DNA of 64,000 bases from Selaginella moellendorffii. Lineage: Eukaryota > Streptophyta > Lycopodiopsida > Selaginellales > Selaginellaceae. Under the pieces are notes generated by a model that made no database searches, was not told the DNA's origin, and worked only from the letters and a program-made list of their open reading frames with translations. The DNA is taken from positions 1,904,042-1,968,041 of the forward strand of contig NW_003314288.1 in the NCBI RefSeq assembly GCF_000143415.4, written 5' to 3'. How positions within the stretch are numbered: the first letter of the stretch is position 1; every line of letters starts with the position of its first letter. Shown here piece after piece: positions 57,301 to 64,000 of the stretch. A program made the position numbers and the translations under genes.

Positions 57301-57379
57301 CACTTCTTTATATCTAAATAGACAGTGTATAGTTTGGGTTTCTAAACGACTTGGCCATCCATTTTGTGATTAAGGAGTG

Positions 57380-57560
57380 AGTTGAGTAGAGCTTTTCCTT
57401 GTTTTTCTACAGCAGCCATTCATTTTGTGCCCAAGGCTTAGGTTTTTCCTCGAAAAAACGATGAGTGAAAATTGAGCAAAGCAACTATTAACATTTTCTC
57501 CTTATTTCTTTACAATGGCAATTCATTTTAGCTTAGATGTTCTCCTGGTTTTTCTGTAAC
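57380..57560. repeat. Degenerate 105-bp repeat, cluster 3
   Basis: About 1.5 copies, including AGCCATTCATTTTGTGCCCA and CTCCTTATTTCTTTACAATG. Confidence 0.6.
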
Positions 57561-58270
57561 AACGATTGCAAGGGTGGGTCCCACAGACTTGCCACAGCTG
57601 TAGATTGGCTCAAGCTGGTTTACAATAGTGACACCACCTTGCTTTGTGATGCTTTCTACATAGGGGAGTTTAGCTCTAGTAATGCCGTATTAAAGGAATT
57701 TGGCCATGAGCTGATGATGAATCATAAGTCTCAAACATGCAAATGGCCACCACTGGCTAGCATTCCAACTTACCCTCAAAGCCAGTGGTGCTGCTTCCAT
57801 GCTGGGTCTAGGCCATCTAAATGCTGGGTTGCATCTCTACTTACCAAGTGGACCCAGACCCTTTTAAGGCTCCTTTGCAAGAGGAGCTGGCTGCCAGTCT
57901 CTTGTGCCACAGCATGCTTTGGCAGAACCGGTCGTCTACAGGCTACATTCTTCTCGCAGTCCCAAGAAAGGCATTGAAGTATGAGGCATTGGAGTGGATT
58001 CTGAAATTCAAGGACTACAAGAACATGCCAATGATACTATCAGCATCAAAGTTTGTGCAGGCGTCAGGAAACAAAGCTGTAGAGGAGCTGGAAGCAGTGG
58101 AGGCAGTCTTCATAGTATTGGTATCAACAGTAAGGTCTGGCCTTTTCCTTTGTGGAGATGCTGTGGATAAGTTGCAGGAGGTGACATGGGATTTTGTGCC
58201 ATGGGTGCTCCCTCTAGAGAAGAGATTCCCAGCTGGTGCAGTCTTTGATAATGAGAGACTTTTGGGGTAG
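57560..58270 (+). pseudogene. Copy B of a duplicated unknown sequence
   Basis: Two overlapping frames (57537-57977 and 57821-58270) appear to be one coding sequence with a frameshift. The second frame contains KALKYEALEWILKFKDYKNM, then PMILSASKFVQASGNKAVEE, and ends VLPLEKRFPAGAVFDNERL. I do not recognise the family. Conservation of codons with copy A at 53.7-54.0 kb suggests that it was once a gene. Confidence 0.45.
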
Positions 58271-59554
58271 TGTAAGAGCTTATTATTGATGTAAATGGGG
58301 TTTTTATAGTGTGATTATTTTGAGTTTCCACCAGATTTTTCTTCTTCAAGTGATACTCGTGATTTTTTTTTAATTATGTAGGAGGAAAATATTTAAAATA
58401 TCCAGATATTATTCTAAGATATGCTTCAACAACAATGGTGACGATGCTTCAAAAGTAGCAGAAAATTATTTTCTACAAGCAGAAAATCAAGCTCAAATGA
58501 AGGAGCTGTCTACGAGGGACGCGAAAATCCCCTCATAGGATACAAAGGAGAGCGATATTAAGGTGTGCTATAATTGATGCACTCATTTCCCGCGTTTGGT
58601 TTTAAAGGATTGAATTGTCCTTAGGCAATTCTTCAGTATTGCTCTTTGCAATTTTCAACTTCACACCAGACTCTCGCACTCTCCTAAAGGCATCTAATCC
58701 TTCCCAGCCAGGACTTGTCGTCCTTCTGAGATGGCATATGCTTGCTGTCCTTGAAGCTCGGCCCAAGCGTTCCAAGCGCAGCCTAGTGGAGAGCAAGAGA
58801 GGAAAACTACCTTTTTAAGCTGGAGCAAACCTGAGGTTCAGAGCTGCTCATCTTCTTGGCTGCACAGTTTTTCTTGGAGAGATCTCTCTTTCCTTGTTTC
58901 CCTTGTTCTTCATCAAGTCCCGACTCCTGCATGGTGGGATCATGAGATTCACGATTTAGAAAAAAACTCACGACACAGCAGCGGCTATGGTTTACCGGGA
59001 AGATCTCGAAGTGAGAGTGTTGACTCTTCTGAGGTAAGTTTGCGAGAGGATTCACAAGATTCACCCAGGACATGGCTGTCAGTTTCTACCATCCTCAATG
59101 TGCCCCTGAAGCATCCACTCATCTCTTGCCTATTGTTCCTCTTTGTACTTCTAAAGGTCTCTGTCTACTTGGGACGTAAAGATAAGTGTTTCACTGGACC
59201 CACGTGTTTACTCTATTTTGGAATTCTCTACGTTTCCATACCACCGTATCACTGTACTTATCAAAAGTGGGAACCTTCTTCTAGAATGTTGAAAAGGTCA
59301 AAGATCCTCCATGACCCAAGTTTAACCTTGAAGAATGAACGGAAAAATAAAATTGATTACATGTAATCAAAATAATTTCCCATTTCCTTGGACTCACAAA
59401 ATAAACATACCACCAATGTCCAAACTCTAAGATGGCGATGCAGCCAAAATTTAAGCTCGAAATCACAATTTTTTCCACCAATGATTTTTTGGCTCAACAT
59501 TATACATTCAGGAGACCTTCAGTGTATTATGAAGAGCAATTAAGTATAAAGTAA
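58271..59554. other. Low-gene DNA
   Basis: No gene that I can support. Short frames on the - strand near 58602-58796 and 58807-59073 could be exons of a small gene (KMSSSEPQVCSSLKR is the end of one), but I see no family match. Confidence 0.35.
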
Positions 59555-59627
59555 TGCAGCTGTAGTTTAGTGATAAGATTTCTACGTCGTGGCCGTGGAG
59601 ACCTAGGTTTGAATCCCAACAGCCACA
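59555..59627 (+). tRNA. tRNA-His-like pseudogene (GTG)
   Basis: GCTGTAGTTTAGTGATAAGA then CGTGGCCGTGGAGACC matches plant tRNA-His, with a GTG anticodon in a CTACG/CGTGG stem. The acceptor 5' strand (GCAGCTG) no longer pairs fully with CAGCCAC, and the T stem (CTAGG against CCCAA) has two mismatches. I therefore call it a pseudogene or a tRNA-derived repeat head. TTTT follows directly. Confidence 0.7.
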
Positions 59628-61560
59628 TTTTGTTTCTTTCCTGCTTAAAGGACCATAACTTCAGCCAACTCCAAGCTCACAGTACTTAGACAGTGGTTGG
59701 TGGACATGATACCCGTGTTGTGTCGATTCTCTCAGTCAAGACAGATGCTTGGATGGTCATGGAAGCCCCTTTTATTTTCGGATAGCCCTAGCCGTCGTGA
59801 ATGCTATTGAGGCTGGCTTGACTAGCAAGGGAGAGATGGTGGCCAACTCTCATATTGTGGAGTTTCTTAAATTATTCTAGGTTCTCAAGGAGTTCTCGGC
59901 TTCTGAGGACCAGTTGAACTACCGGTTTTCAAAGAACACTGTAGAGATGGACACTCCTCCCGTGTCCATCAAGACTCTAAGTTCACAGCTACCGGGGAAT
60001 TGCCATTGTTCCAGTCGACAGGCTGGAACAGGGAGTTGGGCTTGTGTTTGTGTTTGATGATGACATGGCAGCTCTTCCTCGAAAGCATTTTCAAGTCCTA
60101 CAGTGGTGCGACTAGGCCCTGTGTACAACTTTAACATTATGGATGATCGTGTGAAGTTTGTTTGCTTTTCTTCAAGCTCTACTTCTTGTGCTTGAGCATT
60201 TGCTATGACATGGTACCTAGCGGGTCTATTTCTTCGTATCAGAATGAAGATGATTAAAAATAAAATTGATATTTATTATTGACTATTAACACCATTGTCA
60301 AACCGAGCGTTAGCTCACCTTTGTTTGACTCGTTTGAGCACAAACTGTAATCAAACTGATCAAACCCTGTGTCATTTCATCGTTTGTGCAGGCCATCTGG
60401 GGCTCCGGTCAATGATCGGGTTGGACCGGGGGGGATCTTTTCCCATACTCCTTGTCAAAGTTAACCAGCCAATATTACTGCACTTGATTCATCCATCCAT
60501 ATTTATAAATGTAATGGCTTCATGGTGTTGGTTATCACATCAGTCTAACACAATGAAGGTTTCCAGTTTGAACCTGGATGAAGCCATGCAATTTTATTCA
60601 AGTAATCTCAATAGACTAGATGTGAAACTCTAGATTCAAGCTTTCCAATAGAAAAGGTCAATACTTTGTTCATTTTTTGAAAGAGATTTGGCCACTGAAC
60701 TGAGAAGTTTAGTTTTCAAGCATTGAATCCCAGAGCTCCTCCCACAAATTGGAGATCATGTACGTAATCCAAATGGTCATCCAGTAAACTGCTTGCGGTG
60801 GAGCTTTGAGAGAAAACAGTGAAGTGTCATGAATAGGACGCTTCATTGCATGAAAAAGGGCATACCTTATAAAAAGAGCGCAACAAAACAAGAAAATCTC
60901 CATTAAATGGTCTGGATTGTCAAGGATTCTCTTTTAGTGTGGTCAATTGCCTAGTTTCCAGCTCTTGGATGGAGAGAACACCAAAAGCTCTAGTAAAAAA
61001 AGAGAGAGAACTTATTTAACAGGAGAACCATGCAAACTCCTTCCCTCCTCTCCACCACTGACCACTTGGAATCAACTCTAAAGTCCACGTGAACCAGCTA
61101 TATATTGTTGCTCCCATTAGCACATGCAAGAACAACATATCAACCAAAATCTTATGAAAAGAGCATATCACTAAACTCTTTCACTATAAAAAACGATCTC
61201 TCATGATCAGTCTCTACAAAAAGCTGATCATGAAGGAAACACCAGTTAATTCCTAGTGCCAACCAATCAAGACTTATGTGCTAAAAACGGGGATGGTCCA
61301 AAATTGAGTTGAGCTCATGAGTTGAGCTCAATTCAACACAAGTCAACTCAAGTCAACATAGTCAATAAGAAATATTACAAAGGAGATCTAAATTGAACAA
61401 ATGAAGGTTCTAGCAAACTTTAAAATATTAAAATACGTAAATATCTAAGTTAAAAGTTTCTATAAGATTGAATTGTTTAAAAAAGACAAAGTTCATGAGA
61501 ACCTATCTTTTATAAAACTATATTATTTTATTATGACAACTGTTACAGCTGTCATATTTG
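59628..61560. other. Low-gene DNA
   Basis: Short frames only, none with a recognisable domain. A nested direct/inverted repeat of GTTGAGCTCA is at 61305-61345. Confidence 0.4.
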
Positions 61561-61578
61561 ATTTGACTACTTAATATT

Positions 61579-61893
61579 TTGAATACTTTTACAGCTGTAG
61601 ATACTATTCCTTCATTCAAAAGAGTTTTTAGGGTTCTTGAGAAGATGGGAAGCAAGGAAAATACAAGATCTGTGAGTAAGAGTTGTAGTGCAAAGGAATG
61701 TGAGAATGTTAATTTTATTTCACTACCACAATCTCCATATTACACTCCTGGTCCTTATTACCCATCTGGGAATGTGGAGACCACTATCACGATTGATAAA
61801 AATGCTCCTGTTACTTCTGAAACAACAGTCCAGAGCAAGAGAAATGAAGAAATGAACAGCACAGCGGAAAGCGCCAAGAAATCTACTCCATAA
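61579..61893 (+). CDS. Small unknown reading frame
   Basis: A 104-codon frame; an internal Met starts MGSKENTRSVSKSCSAKECE. It is Ser/Thr-rich and hydrophilic, with the tyrosine/proline patch SPYYTPGPYYPSG. A TTTTACAG acceptor-like site at about 61587-61594 suggests that it could be a last exon. No family recognised. Confidence 0.3.
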   Translation: MNTFTAVDTIPSFKRVFRVLEKMGSKENTRSVSKSCSAKECENVNFISLPQSPYYTPGPYYPSGNVETTITIDKNAPVTSETTVQSKRNEEMNSTAESAKKSTP

Positions 61894-62361
61894 AACTTTC
61901 CATGACATTTGTAATTTACATATTAATTCATATTAAAAACTCTATTGCTTGCCTATATCGCAATCCTCTCATATGATAAGACCAAGGTATATTTTGCAGT
62001 GAATCCTCATTAAAAGTTTTTGGGAATTGTTTGTAAATAATGATAAAAGAAATCAAAATCTTTCGAAAGACTCAAAAGTAATATGACATCAAAGAATCAA
62101 CTTTATCTACATTTCCAAGACTAAAAGGCAATCTCACATGAGAGAATGGTAGCGTGCCAACGTGCTCTACCACTATAATGTGGTCTATATTTCCTTGCAA
62201 TTTATTTCCGTAGACATTTGGCATGTGTATATGTGTAGCAAAGTAGGATTCATCATAATGATAGAGCATGTGTATACACGATAATCTAAAATTCTAGAAG
62301 CTCTTATGTTTACAAGAAAGCTATGATTATGAAGCCCCATTTCCAAGACTGACATTTAAAG

Positions 62362-62499
62362 AATCTGAGTATTGTCAGTGTCATAATAAATAAACCTCAT
62401 TCCCAAGAATCTGAGTATTGTCAGTGTCATAATAAATAAACCTCGTTCCCAAGAATCTGAGTATTGTCAGTGTCATAATAAATAAACCGCATTCCCAAG
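62362..62499. repeat. 46-bp tandem repeat, three copies
   Basis: Three almost identical units begin at 62362, 62408 and 62454, each with AATCTGAGTATTGTCAGTGT and AATAAATAAACC. They lie 89 bp before the start of the next reading frame. Confidence 0.9.
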
Positions 62500-62587
62500 A
62501 CTAAAACTTAGTATATAAACTATCTAGAAAAGTTAAAGTCATTGTAGGTTTTTTGTTCTCCTTGAGCTCCTTAGAAGTTTATATTGA

Positions 62588-63134
62588 AATGGCTCAAAGG
62601 AGACCCATTGCTAATCGTACTTGGCCCCCTAGCATTTCATATCAATCTCCACCTCCATCCCCAAGTTCTACCAACATTCCACCTTCACCTCTACATAACA
62701 ATCCTTTTTCTGCTGAGGGCTCTAGTGAAGCTGAATTAGAGCTCCCTATATGTGAAATTCCGGATCTTGCTACTAGAGAGGGATTGCCTTTAGCGCTTCA
62801 AGAGCAATGCCACATGTTTTTGCAAGATCTTGCTCCTGACATGGCAGGACTACTTGAAAGCACAGAACGCTATTACATTCGGTGTCCAATATGCTACTTT
62901 TTCTTGGACAAGACAAATGGCTCTATGGGTTTACAAACTTTTCTTGAGCACTGTAAGAATTGCCCAACGGCAGGTCTGGAAAATGTGCACATGTGGATGT
63001 ACAATAGATTCAAGAATGAGTTACAGACACATACCCACTATCGCTTCATGGTGAGGAACAACATCCCCTTGGGAAACACTGCATTGGCTAGTGCAAAATA
63101 TGGGGTTTTTAGGCCACCCTATAGTGGAATGTAA
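62588..63134 (+). CDS. Unknown protein with a C2HC-like zinc-binding segment
   Basis: From MAQRRPIANRTWPPSISYQS, 181 residues. A proline/serine-rich front (SPPPSPSSTNIPPSPL) is followed by a folded part with CPICYFFLD ... FLEHCKNCP, which has the spacing of a CCHC zinc site. The end is YGVFRPPYSGM. The final Met codon overlaps GTAAG, so the gene may continue after splicing. I do not recognise the family, and low GC plus repeats nearby leave open a mobile-element origin. Confidence 0.45.
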
Positions 63135-63593
63135 GATCTAGAATTACTTTAAAGCTCTATTTCGTTAAAGTGGGAATTGTCATTATCCCACTTGTAAAAT
63201 AAGGTTTCCAAACCTTTATATAGTATATAAATATAACAAAATTCAACTGCATTGAGGCACATGCCATTTTATTTTAAACAAGGAAATGTCTACTCAATCA
63301 CTTCTCCTCCCCCTGCCACTGCTTCACCTCTCTCTTCTCCTTGTCATCGTCGTCCAATTTCTTTCCATCCTTTTAATATTGGCTCAGTTGCTCCGAGTCT
63401 AGGTGGAGCCCAAGTCCCCATTCAATCTTTACTTTCCCATTATTAATAAAACAACTTCGTAGACTTCCAATAACATGCTGTAACACTTCTAGTATAATGC
63501 AAATCCTCTCAAAGAATTGTCTTTTAATATTAATACAATTGCATGGAACACCATGCCATAATAAGTTACATTTTTAAATAAATACATGCCATC
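63135..63593. other. Spacer with one proline-rich short frame
   Basis: Frame 63252-63446 (SPPPATASPLSSPCHRRPIS) resembles the Pro/Ser front of the neighbouring protein in composition and could be an exon. Otherwise nothing is seen. Confidence 0.3.
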
Positions 63594-63986
63594 TCAGACT
63601 GTTATTTTTTGCCTCCAACGCCTATACAATAATCTTGGAATTTCATCACTCTCCACACTATCAGGATTTAAACCCAATAGTAATGCCATCTCTTCTCTAA
63701 TACGTCCACGCTCATGTTCAGTGGTCGAAGAACCCATCCGGTTGAGCAGATTATGGAGATGCGGATAGTGCTTGGCTAGACAATATACATGCCATAAATG
63801 ATGACTGGTGTCTGTCCGATCAAATGGCTTCTGATATACCGTTCCATCTGCCATTTGGTTGATTTCTGCAGCCACCTCCTGGACTGGCCGGTTCTCTATC
63901 ACCATCGCTCCAAGCCGTTTTGCAAGGTCCCCCAGAACATACGGTTTCTTCTCCCTAGTTTCCATACTGCAAGAGATGGGGTGCAC
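63594..63986 (-). CDS. Unknown protein, possibly 5'-incomplete
   Basis: A 130-codon frame on the - strand, MHPISCSMETREKKPYVLGD to RLLYRRWRQKITV. It is hydrophilic and predicted mostly helical, with HLWHVYCLAKHYPHLHNLLN. No family recognised. It may start at METREKK, or have earlier exons beyond the window edge only 14 bp away. Confidence 0.4.
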   Translation of the reverse strand: MHPISCSMETREKKPYVLGDLAKRLGAMVIENRPVQEVAAEINQMADGTVYQKPFDRTDTSHHLWHVYCLAKHYPHLHNLLNRMGSSTTEHERGRIREEMALLLGLNPDSVESDEIPRLLYRRWRQKITV

Positions 63987-64000
63987 TGCATATGTGTGCG

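Noticed and set aside
60709-60903. A 64-codon - strand frame rich in aromatic residues
   Set aside because: Short, without a family match or supporting splice sites.

Overview
This window is plant nuclear DNA, most likely from a lycophyte such as Selaginella (inference from gene content and style; no search was possible). Genes are close together and most introns I could place are about 45-75 bp. Typical land-plant genes (sucrose-phosphate synthase, AP2/ERF factor, pectin methylesterase, PLS-type PPR proteins, plant-type MIC10) sit beside a SHIPPO-repeat sperm-flagellum protein, which points to a plant with swimming sperm and argues against a flowering plant. Layout from the left: the 3' end of a CD2BP2/Lin1-like splicing factor (+, 102-738); a complete Argonaute (-, 890-4663); a synaptotagmin-5-like SMP/C2 protein (-, 4969-7519); and a small unknown gene (-, 7829-8349). 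From about 8.35 to 23.9 kb lies a repeat island. I read it as a decayed ZNF862-like (hAT-derived) gene on the + strand, cut first by a Ty3/gypsy chromovirus (9562-15069, 5-bp target duplication ATCTA) and again by a large non-autonomous LTR element on the - strand (15574-22239, no gag-pol). The gene-rich part resumes with an AP2/ERF factor (-), a pectin methylesterase whose signal peptide is out of frame (-), and sucrose-phosphate synthase (-, 26481-30959). Then come tRNA-Phe(GAA), a long PPR protein with an unusual N-terminal extension, a small conserved unknown gene, the SHIPPO/ODF3-like protein, and a bacterial-type erythromycin-esterase homologue (all +). Protein phosphatase methylesterase 1 (-) shares a 271-bp divergent promoter with a coiled-coil protein that carries a 26-residue tandem repeat (+). 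MIC10, two neighbouring PPR genes, tafazzin and the RNA polymerase III subunit RPC4 follow (all +). From about 52.8 kb to the end the DNA is AT-rich and gene-poor. It holds duplicated and decaying copies of an unrecognised sequence, a degenerate roughly 105-bp repeat, a tRNA-His pseudogene, a 46-bp tandem repeat and a few small unknown reading frames. Many host genes here serve organelles or membranes: tafazzin and MIC10 shape mitochondrial inner membranes, PPR proteins process organellar RNA, and SYT5-like proteins act at membrane contact sites. I see no operon-like or dedicated gene system. The unusual biology is in the mobile DNA: a possible self-primed chromovirus, and a coding-free LTR element whose two LTRs differ, by eye, only by transitions and small indels, and which carry a G-box array and a perfect hairpin.
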